From Fischerella sp. CENA71 (lineage in GTDB: Bacteria > Cyanobacteriota > Cyanobacteriia > Cyanobacteriales > Nostocaceae), in assembly GCA_024239075.1 (NCBI GenBank), contig JANBVI010000030.1, positions 62,001-126,000 on the forward strand: 64,000 bases of DNA. Reading direction: 5' to 3'. Of the stretch, positions 36,458 to 45,857 are shown in pieces (the stretch's first letter is position 1; every line of letters starts with the position of its first letter). Made by a program: the position numbers and the translations under genes. The notes beneath the pieces are model-generated. The model was given only the letters and a program-made list of their open reading frames with translations. It ran no database searches and was not told where the DNA came from.

Positions 36458-38167
36458 ATGACCCCATCATCTGAATCAAAACAGTCGCCAGAACCTTTCT
36501 ATAACCTGGTTAAACGAGTGTTCCATCGGCTGAGTATTCAACAAAAAATCATTCTTGGATATGGTCTGACCCTGGGAGTCGCAGTTTTAGGAACAATGGC
36601 AGGGTTGTTAATTGGCACAAATTACTTCCAGCAAGCTAGAGAGCAAATGATAATAGCAGATGATGAAGGTCATATATTTAGTAACTTACAAGGAGAACTA
36701 TCAGAAATAAAGTCCTATCAACAAGAGATTATACCCTTGTTGAATAAAACACCAATGCTGCGGCAAAAAACTTCTGAGTTCAAAGCAAATGTGGCAGAAG
36801 CTGAAAAGTTGTTTTCTCAGTTAGAAGAAGTCAGTCAAAGTACCTCACAAAAAGAATTAGAGGCGTTTCTCAAACAAAATCACGGTACGATTAAGCTATA
36901 TTTTCAGGCATTCCAGACGCTTCTAGGTGAGATATTGCCACTTGCTTCTCAGCCACAGTCAGCAGCCAAAGCACAGCAATTAATTCAACAATTTGCTCAA
37001 AGTCAAACTGCACTTGATTATTATGAATTTACCTATGAATTAAACAAGTTTGCAAAAACAGTTCGCGAATTCCAAGAAGAAGCTGATCAAGCCCAAAATC
37101 AAGCAACTTTTTTGCAAGCTCAGATTATTATTAGTAGTATTCTACTGTCAACTGCGATCGCAGTAATTTTGGCGATCTACACAAGTGCTATTATTGTGCG
37201 TCCCTTAGCAACCCTAACTAAAGTTGCCCAGAAAGTAACCCAAGAAAACAATTTTGACTTGCAAGCATCCGTTACAAGCAAAGATGAAGTCGGGATTCTT
37301 GCTGATTCTCTCAACCAGTTAATCCAACAAGTCAAATATCTTTTAAAAGCACAAAATGCTGAGGCTGAAGAACGACTAATTCAAAGCGAAAAATTGTCTA
37401 GCTTAGGCAGAATGATTGCTGGGATTGCTCATGAAATTAATAATCCCGTAAATTTTATCTATGGCAATTTAGGCAGTGCCAAAACTTATATAAATGACTT
37501 ATTTGATTTATTGCAAACATATAAAACTCAATTCCCTCAGCCTAACGAAGTAATCCAAGCTAAAGAAGAAGAGATTGATTTTGAGTTTATCGCAGAAGAT
37601 TTACCAAAACTACTGAAATCAATGGAATTTGGGGCAGAAAGAACACGAGATATCATTAGGAGTTTAAAAGATTTCTCTCGTTTAGATACTAGTGAACCTC
37701 AGTCTGTTAATTTACATGCTTGCATCGACAGTACACTATTAATTTTGCAAAATCGCTTGAAAAAAGGTATTAAAGTTGTTTGTAATTACGGAGAGATTCA
37801 ACCTGTTACAGGTTACACAGGTTTACTCTACCAAGTATTTATGAACCTGTTAATCAATGCCATTGATGCTTTAGAAGACAAAATGGCTCAAAATAGACAA
37901 TTTGTACCTGGAATTACTATTAGTACAGAATATATGAATAGTAATTGGGTAGTAGTGCGAATAGCCGATAACGGGCCTGGTATTCCCAAAGAAAATCAAG
38001 ATAAAATATTTGAAACTTTCTTCACAACAAAACCACGAGGTGTTGGTACTGGTTTGGGATTAGCGATTACTCATCAGATTATTGTCGAAAAACATCACGG
38101 GAAGCTGACTTGTAATTCGGAACTCAATTTAGGTACAGAATTTGCGATCGCTCTCCCGGTTGGTTAG
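36458..38167 (+). CDS. Membrane sensor histidine kinase (HAMP)
   Basis: 569 aa. TM1 (about 29-50, ILGYGLTLGVAVLGTMAGLL) and TM2 (about 226-247, IIISSILLSTAIAVILAIY) enclose a helical periplasmic sensor of about 175 residues without a named fold, possibly a four-helix bundle. HAMP follows (RPLATLTKVAQKVTQ), then the HisKA-type dimerisation helix with AGIAHEINNPVNFIYGNL, where His is the phosphoacceptor of the NtrB/HisKA family, and HATPase motifs NLLINAIDAL, IADNGPGIP and GVGTGLGLAITHQI. Partner regulator not adjacent. Confidence 0.93.
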   Translation: MTPSSESKQSPEPFYNLVKRVFHRLSIQQKIILGYGLTLGVAVLGTMAGLLIGTNYFQQAREQMIIADDEGHIFSNLQGELSEIKSYQQEIIPLLNKTPMLRQKTSEFKANVAEAEKLFSQLEEVSQSTSQKELEAFLKQNHGTIKLYFQAFQTLLGEILPLASQPQSAAKAQQLIQQFAQSQTALDYYEFTYELNKFAKTVREFQEEADQAQNQATFLQAQIIISSILLSTAIAVILAIYTSAIIVRPLATLTKVAQKVTQENNFDLQASVTSKDEVGILADSLNQLIQQVKYLLKAQNAEAEERLIQSEKLSSLGRMIAGIAHEINNPVNFIYGNLGSAKTYINDLFDLLQTYKTQFPQPNEVIQAKEEEIDFEFIAEDLPKLLKSMEFGAERTRDIIRSLKDFSRLDTSEPQSVNLHACIDSTLLILQNRLKKGIKVVCNYGEIQPVTGYTGLLYQVFMNLLINAIDALEDKMAQNRQFVPGITISTEYMNSNWVVVRIADNGPGIPKENQDKIFETFFTTKPRGVGTGLGLAITHQIIVEKHHGKLTCNSELNLGTEFAIALPVG

Positions 38168-38169
38168 AA

Positions 38170-38310
38170 GTAAAGAGGACGCGGGGACACGGGGAACTCG
38201 GGGCCCCCACGACCGCCAGGGAGTGGGGATTAGGGGCGGTGAGGACACAATAAGTAATTTTGATAGATTCTCCGCTTCACTGCGTCTCTCCTTCTGCGCA
38301 TCTTCTCCCA
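38170..38310. repeat. Compound GC-rich dispersed repeat
   Basis: Contains GACGCGGGGACACGGGGAACT, then the GGGGCCCCCAC ... AGGGAGTGGGGATTAGGGGCG piece also present at 42162-42210, and finally TTTTGATAGATTCTCCGCTTC ending in a CGTCTCTCC tail, the same right half as at 6400-6465. This shows two repeat families nested in one site. Confidence 0.75.
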
Positions 38311-38385
38311 ATGACTATTGACTATTGACCATTGACCCTTGACAATCTGGTTTTGTTGTCGTGAGTATAAAGGGAAAAAAAACTT

Positions 38386-38901
38386 ATGGGACTTTTTGAT
38401 CAAGTTATCAATGCGATCGCTAATCCTAACCAGCAAGGTAGTACAGGGCAATTGGATGATATTATTAATACTGTACAGCAGCTAAGTAATGCTACTGGTG
38501 CAGACCCTTCTACTATGCAATCAATTGTTGGTATTGTGGGTAATTATGTGCGTTCTGCTTTGCAAGAAAAGCAAGCTAGTGGTGGTACAGAAGAAGCGCA
38601 AGCTATTGTTAATGAATACAGTGGTACTTCTCCTAATCCCCAAGCTGTAGACTCTCTATTTTCACCAGGAATGCAACAGCAGGTGGCTGAAGTTGTTTCG
38701 CAGCGCACAGGTTTAGATGCTGGTATGATTCAACAACTACTACCAATGTTAGTTCCTGTTGTTCTGAATTTCTTGAAAACAGGTGCAAGTTCCCAAGCTG
38801 GTGGGAACTCTGTCTTGAATTCTTTCCTAGATGCTGACAATGATGGTGATGTTGATATTGCTGATGCTATGCAGATGGCAACTAGGTATTTAGGAAGATA
38901 G
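38386..38901 (+). CDS. DUF937 domain protein with terminal calcium-binding-like loop
   Basis: 171 aa. MGLFDQVINAIANP and the repeated hydrophobic helices ending MIQQLLPMLVPVVLNFL match the DUF937/YidB-like group. The C-terminus ends with SFLDADNDGDVDIADAMQMA, where DADNDGDVDIAD is an EF-hand/dockerin-type calcium loop. This suggests calcium-dependent binding or localisation. Function is not established. Start at ATG 38386 follows a run of AGGGAAAAAAAAC. Confidence 0.82.
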   Translation: MGLFDQVINAIANPNQQGSTGQLDDIINTVQQLSNATGADPSTMQSIVGIVGNYVRSALQEKQASGGTEEAQAIVNEYSGTSPNPQAVDSLFSPGMQQQVAEVVSQRTGLDAGMIQQLLPMLVPVVLNFLKTGASSQAGGNSVLNSFLDADNDGDVDIADAMQMATRYLGR

Positions 38902-39250
38902 ATATTTTACTTATCCATTACTCAATACAGTTCAGTTAAGGCTAGCACTCTTTGTCAAAGTCATTTTTTCTAACCAACCGCAGAGGTGCAGAGAAGCCAG
39001 TGCGTTGCGGGGGTTCCCCCCGTTGAAGCATCTGGCGCGACACAGAGAGAAGACGAGAAGAAAGAGAAAGAAAAAATTGTTTAACTGAACTGTATTGATC
39101 CATAACTCACAAATAAGTTTATGTAGGATGTGTTAAGGGCATATTTCAATATGATTTGTCATGAGAAAATTTTGGTATAGCGCTTAACACACTAATTTAT
39201 ATAAAGGTGCGTTAGGCTAAAGCCGTAACACACCCTACTGAAAACTGACT
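38902..39250. other. Intergenic region made of dispersed repeats
   Basis: Includes ACGCAGAGGTGCAGAGA-type and GCGGGGGTTCCCCCCGTTG palindromic pieces (39008-39026) and, near 39200-39240, GTGCGTTA ... ACACCCTAC arms like those after glcD. No gene recognised. Confidence 0.55.
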
Positions 39251-39568
39251 TTAGAAAGAAACTCTTAACTTTAAGGCAGCGCTTTGTCTGCTTCTATTAA
39301 TTACATCATTATAATATCCATTACTAAATAAGGGTTGCAACGAAAATATACCGTACTCACGACATAAAATATCGTGAATTAACTGGAACATCTTTTCAGT
39401 TTTCTGATGATTACTAAATTTGCCAATAGCGTCTTTGATAATCAGACCAATTTGTACACGAAGCTGAGTAGGAATTTCGTCATACTGATAAACATCAGGT
39501 ACTTCTCCCCTAAGCATTTTTTGACGTTTTGAGAATAAATCGAATACCGCCATTTGTAAAACACTCAT
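39251..39568 (-). pseudogene. Truncated AbiJ N-terminal domain (AbiJ-NTD4-like) protein
   Basis: 105 aa. The start (VFDLFSKRQKMLRGEVPDVY, then YDEIPTQLRVQIGLIIKDAI) and LIHDILCREYGIFSL closely resemble the AbiJ-NTD4 domain that heads a family of abortive-infection proteins with C-terminal HEPN-like domains, normally near 300 aa. After about residue 80 the sequence loses family character (GYYNDVINRSRQSAALKLRV) and stops, so the effector part is missing. I treat it as a gene remnant. The frame itself is intact, so a short protein could be made. Confidence 0.65.
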
Positions 39569-39756
39569 CTATTTATTACATTTATACTACAAAATAAATA
39601 ACTAGATTGTGTGTATGAAATTTATCATTATAAAAACCGACTTTTGCAAGATTATTACAACTAAATTATATAAATCTTCTTACTTGTCCTACTGACAGAT
39701 CCCTGTCACTTCGCTTAATCTATTGGGCAACAAGGTCAAAATTTAAGTAACAAAAT

Positions 39757-40689
39757 ATGCTTATCACCACTAGCCTATCTACAGAAGATTTGGCAGGTCA
39801 GTTATATCTTCAGCCTCATTACTTGCAGACGCAACGCCGGATTAAATCCCTTATAGATAGATATGTGAGTCACGAACAACTGTGCGATCGCCTGCAAGAT
39901 TTACCTCTACAATTTCAACATCCCCAGCCGCGTCCTTGGAAACAAATTGATTGGCAAGCAATTAATTATAATCAAATCATCAGTATAAACCCAGAGGTAT
40001 TTTTATCTGTGCTTGTGGGTGCGTTAGATACAGAAGCACCTATCCGGGGCTATACGCAAACAAGCCGACAGTATTTGGAAAATTTACACCCACAAATGGC
40101 GCGGTTTGTAGGTGGAACAGTGGATGAAAATGGAAATTTAACAGAACTGGGTTTGTGGGAAAAAGAAGAACGTCAGCATACTCCGACTTTACTCAAAATC
40201 TACCAGCAATTAACAGGTGAAAAAATCACGCCCACCCTCCGCACCGTTCGAGGTTATCTCCCCACTGATAATCCTCATGAAGACTTATATCGTCACGGAT
40301 TACATCGTGTAGCTACAGAATACGGTGCGACTTGTCTTTATCTCTGGTTAATGGCGCATACCACAGGTACACTCCAAGATGTTTTAGAAGAATTGGTACT
40401 AGACGAAATTAACCACATGACAAAATTCTGGGGATTTGGCGTCTGGCTATATCCTGATACTGGGTTGCTGCGGATTGGAAAGACATTGATGAAAACGCGC
40501 CATCAAAACTATGCACGTAATAATCTTTTGCGTACCCTCAAGCGAATGATGGGGACACTAAAATGGGATGCTTGGTCTTTGAGTAACAAGACAACTCTTA
40601 TGTTTACCTTCATCTATGCAATGCGGTGTCTGTGGGTTTGGAATGATAAGTTGACACCAGAATATTTGCAAAGTTTGTTTGGGGAGTAA
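39757..40689 (+). CDS. Ferritin-like (diiron) domain protein
   Basis: 310 aa, soluble. Two ExxH motifs, EERQH near residues 138-142 and DEINHM near 216-221, are spaced with further Glu residues (SRQYLEN; EYGATCLYLWLM), the ligand pattern of four-helix diiron proteins such as acyl-ACP desaturase or ferritin-like enzymes. The basic C-terminal part (KTLMKTRHQNYARNNLLRTL) is not typical of ferritins. The substrate is unknown; a fatty-acyl, bilin or amine oxidase role would be speculation. It is divergent from the AbiJ remnant and convergent with the glutamine synthetase paralogue. Confidence 0.65.
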   Translation: MLITTSLSTEDLAGQLYLQPHYLQTQRRIKSLIDRYVSHEQLCDRLQDLPLQFQHPQPRPWKQIDWQAINYNQIISINPEVFLSVLVGALDTEAPIRGYTQTSRQYLENLHPQMARFVGGTVDENGNLTELGLWEKEERQHTPTLLKIYQQLTGEKITPTLRTVRGYLPTDNPHEDLYRHGLHRVATEYGATCLYLWLMAHTTGTLQDVLEELVLDEINHMTKFWGFGVWLYPDTGLLRIGKTLMKTRHQNYARNNLLRTLKRMMGTLKWDAWSLSNKTTLMFTFIYAMRCLWVWNDKLTPEYLQSLFGE

Positions 40690-40735
40690 AGGAAGTGTGG
40701 GGACACAAACAATCACCAACAATCAACAACTTTAC

Positions 40736-42085
40736 TTAATATCTTTCTAATAACACTTTCACCTCTTCCTCTAAATCCCAATCTTTCATTGCTTCCCATT
40801 CGGCTTGACGTACAGCCAGGATAGCTGTTGATAACTGGGGATTTAACGCATCTAAAAGTACCTGATCTTGTTTGAGGTGAGCGATCGCTTCGCCTAAATT
40901 TGCGGGTAAAGAGTCTATTTTTTGCAGTTTGCGATCGTCTGGTGACAAGTGTCCAGGATCTACATCTACTGGTTGTCTGAGTTCCAAATTTTGTCGCACA
41001 CCGTCTAATCCTGCTGCGATCACCGCACCTAAAGCTAAGTAAGGATTTGCTGATGCATCTACTGTTTTTAACTCAAAGTGGGTGGGAATACCAAATGCAG
41101 TTGCACTGGGTACTCTCACCGCTGCTTCCCGGTTATCTAATCCCCAACAACGAAAAGCACCACTCCAAGAATGAGGACTAATTCGTCGGTAAGAATTAAC
41201 ACAAGGTGTTGTCAATGCCATCAGTGCAGGTAAATGCTCAAGAATACCAGCAATAAATGCTCTTGCTACATCAGACAGACCACATACTCCTTGCTCATCG
41301 GGTAACAAATTTTGCCCATGCCACCATAGACTCAGATGAATGTGACAACCACTACCTGCTGACTCCGGAAAGATTTTTGGTAAAAAAGAAGCTTTGAAAT
41401 TATGGCGTCTAGCTATGGCTCGTACTGTCTCTCTATAGGCAATTTGCCAGTCAGCAGCACGCAATGCTTCAGTATATCGTATGGATATTTCTTGCTGACC
41501 AGGGCCAGATTCTGGATAATATTGTTCGACGGGAATACCTTGGGAAATCAAAGCTTCAGCAATATTATCAATGACTTCGTGATGAATATCCATGGCTTGG
41601 GTAGAGGCGAAAACTGTAGAGTCTGCGGGTATAATGCGATCGCCAAATTGTTGCAGTAAGTAAAATTCGTTTTCAAATGCAGCCTGTACTTCTAATCCTT
41701 GAGTTTTTGCTGCTTCTATCATCCGTAATAAAAAATAGCGCGGACATAAACCCCAAGCTTCATTATGCAATCTCATGTTTCCCATGACACGAAAATGACC
41801 TGGAGAATACGGTAAAGCAGTTAAGCTAGACCAATCGGGAACAAGGGAAACTTCACCGACTGGCCCCAAACCAGTTTTAGGAACAACAGCATCATACATT
41901 ACCGGAACACCCTGTTGTCCTGCGGATATACCTACGCCATGTTCAAAGTAATGGGGTAACATCTCTACATGTACAGCTTTACCACGAATGATATTGGCGT
42001 TATCACACCAAAGGATGCGGACAAAGCTAGCATCAGCTTCTTTGAGAGTTTTTTTTACTTTTTTGAATAAAATGTTTTCAGCCAT
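40736..42085 (-). CDS. Glutamine synthetase family protein (paralogue)
   Basis: 449 aa with a full GS fold. Metal and substrate residues are seen in AAFENEFYLL, YYPESGPGQQEI, GSGCHIHLSLW, VNSYRRISPHSW and NREAAVRVPS, so it should be catalytically competent. It is shorter than the main cyanobacterial GlnA (about 470 aa) and begins like the amino acid or polyamine gamma-glutamyl ligase group (SFVRILWCDNANIIRGKAVH), so the substrate may not be ammonia. No adenylylation-site motif is recognised. Divergent from the ARMT1-like gene. Confidence 0.85.
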   Translation of the reverse strand: MAENILFKKVKKTLKEADASFVRILWCDNANIIRGKAVHVEMLPHYFEHGVGISAGQQGVPVMYDAVVPKTGLGPVGEVSLVPDWSSLTALPYSPGHFRVMGNMRLHNEAWGLCPRYFLLRMIEAAKTQGLEVQAAFENEFYLLQQFGDRIIPADSTVFASTQAMDIHHEVIDNIAEALISQGIPVEQYYPESGPGQQEISIRYTEALRAADWQIAYRETVRAIARRHNFKASFLPKIFPESAGSGCHIHLSLWWHGQNLLPDEQGVCGLSDVARAFIAGILEHLPALMALTTPCVNSYRRISPHSWSGAFRCWGLDNREAAVRVPSATAFGIPTHFELKTVDASANPYLALGAVIAAGLDGVRQNLELRQPVDVDPGHLSPDDRKLQKIDSLPANLGEAIAHLKQDQVLLDALNPQLSTAILAVRQAEWEAMKDWDLEEEVKVLLERY

Positions 42086-42096
42086 CTTGGGGAATC

Positions 42097-42276
42097 AGGG
42101 ATCAGGGATTGGGGAAGGTAGGGGTCCCCTTTGGGGATAAGGGGCAGGTGGGGTCCCCTCTGGGGAACTCGGGGCCCCCACTCCCCCAAGGGAGTGGGGA
42201 TTAGGGGCGAAGGGGCAATGGGGATCGGGAAAATAAGTAAAGACAAATGACCAATGACTAATGACCAATGACAAAA
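42097..42276. repeat. Block of GC-rich dispersed repeats and heptamers
   Basis: 42097-42163 is present again, inverted and nearly identical, at 48230-48296 (one mismatch over the 42-bp core 42122-42163). 42162-42210 matches 38192-38240. 42242-42276 holds five heptamers of the GACCAAT type. Together these fill the gap between the glutamine synthetase paralogue and the ARMT1-like gene. Confidence 0.85.
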
Positions 42277-42318
42277 GATAAAATACTAAAAACACGAGGG
42301 AAAGAGAAATTTTTAGTG

Positions 42319-43545
42319 ATGAAATCGCAAATTCCCAAGTTACCACTGCCAGAATCACTTGTAGGCTCAGAAGTCGGCACCTTTACTGAGTTTACAGTCA
42401 CTCAAAGGATGCCTGGTATTGCTCGTCGAGTCATTGCGGAAAACAATTTTTCACCTAGTATTAATCAAAGTTTAGAAAACTTGGCTAATCAGTTACCATC
42501 AGGATACTTATTAGCTTTTAAAGATGATACTGGAATTGATGTAGGAGATTGGCAAAAATATTTAGAACCATACAAAGAACAACGTTGGATAGATATTCCT
42601 TGGTTTTTTGCAGAAACTTATTTTTACAGACTAATTCTTAATCTTACCAATTATTTTCGACCTGGTGAATTGCAAGCTGTAGATCCATTCCATTTACAAA
42701 AATCTCAAGGATTAAATACATCCCTAGAGGCGATCATTACTTTGTGTGAGCAAGTAACGCAATGGTTGAAAGACAGCCAAAAAAACGGAAAAATAAATCA
42801 AAATGTTCTGATTACACTCTTACATTTTGCACTGTGGGGTAATCGTGTAGACTTGAGTTTGTGGTCAGCATTTGAGAGCGATCGCAGTGATTTTGATGTT
42901 GAAAATCAAAAAGCTCATATCTTGGTCGATGATGCTTCCCATGTTACAGAATTATTAATCGGTAGTGCATGTCAACGTGTTGATTTTGTCGTTGATAATG
43001 CTGGGTTTGAGCTAATTTGTGATTTGTGTTTGGTAGATTTCCTGTTGGGTAGTGGTGTGATTAATCAAATTAAGCTACACCTCAAACCTCACCCCACTTT
43101 TGTATCTGATGCCATGATTAAAGATGTGCATGATACAGTTGAGTTTCTCGCAGGATCTAAATCTCAGCAAGTTGTCGCTGTTGCAGAAAGGTTAAAAAGT
43201 TATATTGGATCAGAAAAGTTGATTTTGTCTGATAATTACTTTTGGACATCGCCTTTAGCTTTTTGGGAAATACCCGCCTCACTCAAACAAGAGTTAGCTG
43301 CTGCTGATTTATTGCTCATTAAAGGTGATGCCAATTATCGCAGATTATTAGGAGATAGACATTGGGATTTTACAACTAATATTGCAGATATTGTGTGTTA
43401 TTTACCAGTGCCAATCGTGGCTTTACGTACGTTGAAATCAGAAGTCGCAGCCGGTTTACCACCAGAAGTGATTGAAAAAGTATCAAAATCTGATGCTGAT
43501 TGGTTGACAAATGGACAGTGGGGTGTGGTGCAGTTTGTAGATTAA
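42319..43545 (+). CDS. Damage-control phosphatase ARMT1 family protein (DUF89)
   Basis: 408 aa from ATG 42319 (MKSQIPKLPLPESLVG). The frame is open from an ATG at 42268, but that lies in STRR heptamers, so the later start is preferred. Family features: FAETYFYRLIL, FALWGNRVDLSLWS with the conserved Asn-Asp-type metal residues, ILVDDASHVTELL, VDFVVDNAGFELICDL and LLIKGDANYRRLLGD, which form the DUF89 metal-dependent phosphatase centre. Members hydrolyse phosphorylated, damaged metabolites; the substrate here is unknown. Confidence 0.87.
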   Translation: MKSQIPKLPLPESLVGSEVGTFTEFTVTQRMPGIARRVIAENNFSPSINQSLENLANQLPSGYLLAFKDDTGIDVGDWQKYLEPYKEQRWIDIPWFFAETYFYRLILNLTNYFRPGELQAVDPFHLQKSQGLNTSLEAIITLCEQVTQWLKDSQKNGKINQNVLITLLHFALWGNRVDLSLWSAFESDRSDFDVENQKAHILVDDASHVTELLIGSACQRVDFVVDNAGFELICDLCLVDFLLGSGVINQIKLHLKPHPTFVSDAMIKDVHDTVEFLAGSKSQQVVAVAERLKSYIGSEKLILSDNYFWTSPLAFWEIPASLKQELAAADLLLIKGDANYRRLLGDRHWDFTTNIADIVCYLPVPIVALRTLKSEVAAGLPPEVIEKVSKSDADWLTNGQWGVVQFVD

Positions 43546-43630
43546 ATTGATACCAATTTAAAAAAAGAATGCGACAGATAGATTCATAGAACTCTTATGC
43601 ACAAAGAGTTTCTCAATCCAAAATCCAAAA

Positions 43631-43659
43631 TCGTTCGACTGAGCGCTCACGACGAAGTC
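43631..43659 (+). repeat. 29-bp dispersed repeat (copy 2)
   Basis: Exact reverse complement of 14216-14244, flanked on both sides by AATCCAAAATC-like sequence. It lies between the ARMT1-like gene and mnmA. Confidence 0.85.
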
Positions 43660-43701
43660 TAAAATCCAAAATGGTATGAGTTATGCAAAAATTGTTTGTA
43701 A

Positions 43702-43724
43702 GCTGTTTTCTGCCAAAAAACAGC
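43702..43724. terminator. Hairpin between convergent ARMT1-like and mnmA genes
   Basis: Eight-base arms GCTGTTTT and AAAACAGC with a 7-nt loop, 23 nt before the mnmA stop. A plausible two-way terminator; no long T-run. Confidence 0.5.
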
Positions 43725-43746
43725 CTTTCAAACATCCTTGGAGCCT

Positions 43747-44838
43747 TTAGCGATCGCTAAACTGCTCAATTATTCCCCCACCTAAAACTTTTTCTCCTTC
43801 GTACCAAACTGCTGCTTGTCCAGGTGTGATGCTGAACTGGGGTTCATCGAATACTATGCGTACACGGGAGTTTTCCAGAGGAATTACTGTTACTGGTACA
43901 GGGTGAGAACGATAGCGGACTTGGACTTCCGCACGAATAGGACTTGCTGGTTCAGCAATCGAAACCCAATTCACCCGATTGACAGTGCATTCTGGCTGAG
44001 TTGCAAGAGTGCGATCGCCTACTATAACTTTATTGTTAACTGCATCCAGTGCAATGACATACAACGGTTCCGCAGCCGCAATTCCCAAGCCCTTACGTTG
44101 TCCAATCGTGTAATGATGAACACCATCATGCTGTCCTAGCACCTTACCGTTCATATCAACGATTTCGCCTTGTTTGGGCGCAAGATACTTATCGAGGAAT
44201 GACCGCATTGAGCCATTTGCTTCTACCAGACATAGATCCTGGCTTTCCGGCTTGTCGGCTGTTTTAAGGTTGTATTCAGCAGCAATGCGGCGAGTTTCGC
44301 TTTTTTGCATTTCTCCTAAAGGAAATACTGAACCACTGAGTAAATCTTGCGACAAGTCATAGAGAAAATAAGTCTGGTCTTTATTGCGATCAATTGCCCG
44401 CACGAGTTCGTGACGTCCACTAGCTTCGTTATAATTAATCCGCGCATAATGACCTGTAGCAATGCGATCGCACCCCAAGTTTTCGCGAGCATACTGTAAC
44501 ATCGGGCCAAATTTCACCGTTTTATTGCACTGCGAACAAGGCAGAGGTGTAATACCGTTACTGTATCCAGCTACCAGGTAATCCACAATATTGGTCTGAA
44601 AAACATCCCGAATATCAACAACGTGATGAGGAACGCCTAGCTGATCACAGATAGAAGCCGCGTCTACCATACCTTCAGAGCAACATTGACCCTTTCCTTT
44701 CATCAGCCAAAGGGTCAAACCAATTACTTCATAGCCCTGATTATGTAAAATGGCGGCGACGGTAGAACTATCAACACCGCCCGAAAGTCCTACTACGACT
44801 TTTTTCATACCCGTGATCATAATGATTGCTACTCTCAA
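43747..44838 (-). CDS. mnmA: tRNA-specific 2-thiouridylase MnmA
   Basis: Thiolates U34 of tRNA Lys, Glu and Gln. The PP-loop [15 protein letters not shown] is near the N-terminus, the first catalytic Cys is in [14 protein letters not shown] and the second in [22 protein letters not shown] and [11 protein letters not shown] are further family markers. The frame opens at ATG 44838 (363 aa), but internal ATG codons give [15 protein letters not shown]; starting at [11 protein letters not shown] (ATG 44808) would give 353 aa and better match known family N-termini. Confidence 0.96.
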   Translation of the reverse strand: MRVAIIMITGMKKVVVGLSGGVDSSTVAAILHNQGYEVIGLTLWLMKGKGQCCSEGMVDAASICDQLGVPHHVVDIRDVFQTNIVDYLVAGYSNGITPLPCSQCNKTVKFGPMLQYARENLGCDRIATGHYARINYNEASGRHELVRAIDRNKDQTYFLYDLSQDLLSGSVFPLGEMQKSETRRIAAEYNLKTADKPESQDLCLVEANGSMRSFLDKYLAPKQGEIVDMNGKVLGQHDGVHHYTIGQRKGLGIAAAEPLYVIALDAVNNKVIVGDRTLATQPECTVNRVNWVSIAEPASPIRAEVQVRYRSHPVPVTVIPLENSRVRIVFDEPQFSITPGQAAVWYEGEKVLGGGIIEQFSDR

Positions 44839-44983
44839 GAATTATAGCTATTTTCTACAGTTACTAGCTTTGCCTGTTCACTGATAACTGATAACTAAAT
44901 AACTGTAAAAATTTGGTTTCCGTAGAAAATTGTCTTTCAATATTCTTTTGTTACCATAGTCGATTGCATGGTCAATTTTACCT

Positions 44984-45790
44984 ATGGTATTCCAGCACTT
45001 TATCCAACCATCTCTGATTTTACGTGCTCTACTGGCAGGATGCTCAATTTTGATTTGCTATTCCACTCCAACCTCAGCGCAAATCAATACAAGCAACAAC
45101 AAACTTTTAGCACAAACACCCCTACCAATTATTCCACCAAGTAACAACAATTTATTACCACCTGTACCAACCAATACCCAGGAATTTACAATTCCTCAGC
45201 TAAATACAACCCGTCAGCAGTATCTTAACAACCGGGGTGTGGTTCAGAATCAAAATAACCAAACTTTTGAACGCTACCTAGTTTACGTTGAGAATAATAA
45301 TTCTCAAACCCTGCAACGAGTCCGTTTGATTGAACCAACAGCTTATATTAGACAGGTGCAAGGACGTTCTGTAATTCAAGCCGGAATTTTTAGTAAACCA
45401 GCTAATGCCCAACAGCGCATCCAACAACTAGCAGCCAATGGTATTTACGGGGCGCAAATCATCAGTTTTACTAACGCACAACAAATCCCGAATTACTCTC
45501 AAAATACCAATAATAATATTTACTATCCTTACTATTCTCAATCCAATATTCAACCAGAACCCTCTAAACATTACTATGTGGCTGTTCCTGCCAATTCCCA
45601 AAACATTGCCGTCATTGCCAATCAAATTAGAAGCAACATCGAACAGCAAATAGGCGTCACCACCAAAAATCAACCGCGAGGATCGCACGTAGCAGTTGGG
45701 CCGTTTGCTCAAAGGTCACAAGCAGAACAATGGAATAATTATCTGCGCTCCATAGGATTTGGAAATTCCAGAGTTTATTATGCAAGATAA
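44984..45790 (+). CDS. Secreted SPOR-domain-like protein
   Basis: 268 aa. A signal peptide (PSLILRALLAGCSILICYS, cleavage likely after TSA) precedes an Asn/Gln/Pro-rich low-complexity region. Two SPOR-like segments follow: YLVYVENNNSQTLQRVRL ... AGIFSKPANAQQRIQQLAANG, and YYVAVPANSQNIAVIANQIR ... VAVGPFAQRSQAEQWNNYL. Such domains bind peptidoglycan. The C-terminal layout resembles that of the 5046-6338 protein. Probably periplasmic or wall-bound; no enzyme domain. Confidence 0.8.
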   Translation: MVFQHFIQPSLILRALLAGCSILICYSTPTSAQINTSNNKLLAQTPLPIIPPSNNNLLPPVPTNTQEFTIPQLNTTRQQYLNNRGVVQNQNNQTFERYLVYVENNNSQTLQRVRLIEPTAYIRQVQGRSVIQAGIFSKPANAQQRIQQLAANGIYGAQIISFTNAQQIPNYSQNTNNNIYYPYYSQSNIQPEPSKHYYVAVPANSQNIAVIANQIRSNIEQQIGVTTKNQPRGSHVAVGPFAQRSQAEQWNNYLRSIGFGNSRVYYAR

Positions 45791-45857
45791 TTCGTAGGGA
45801 TGAACGGTTGTTCGCCCCGAAAGGGGTTAATGATTAATAAAAGACCGACAATCAACC

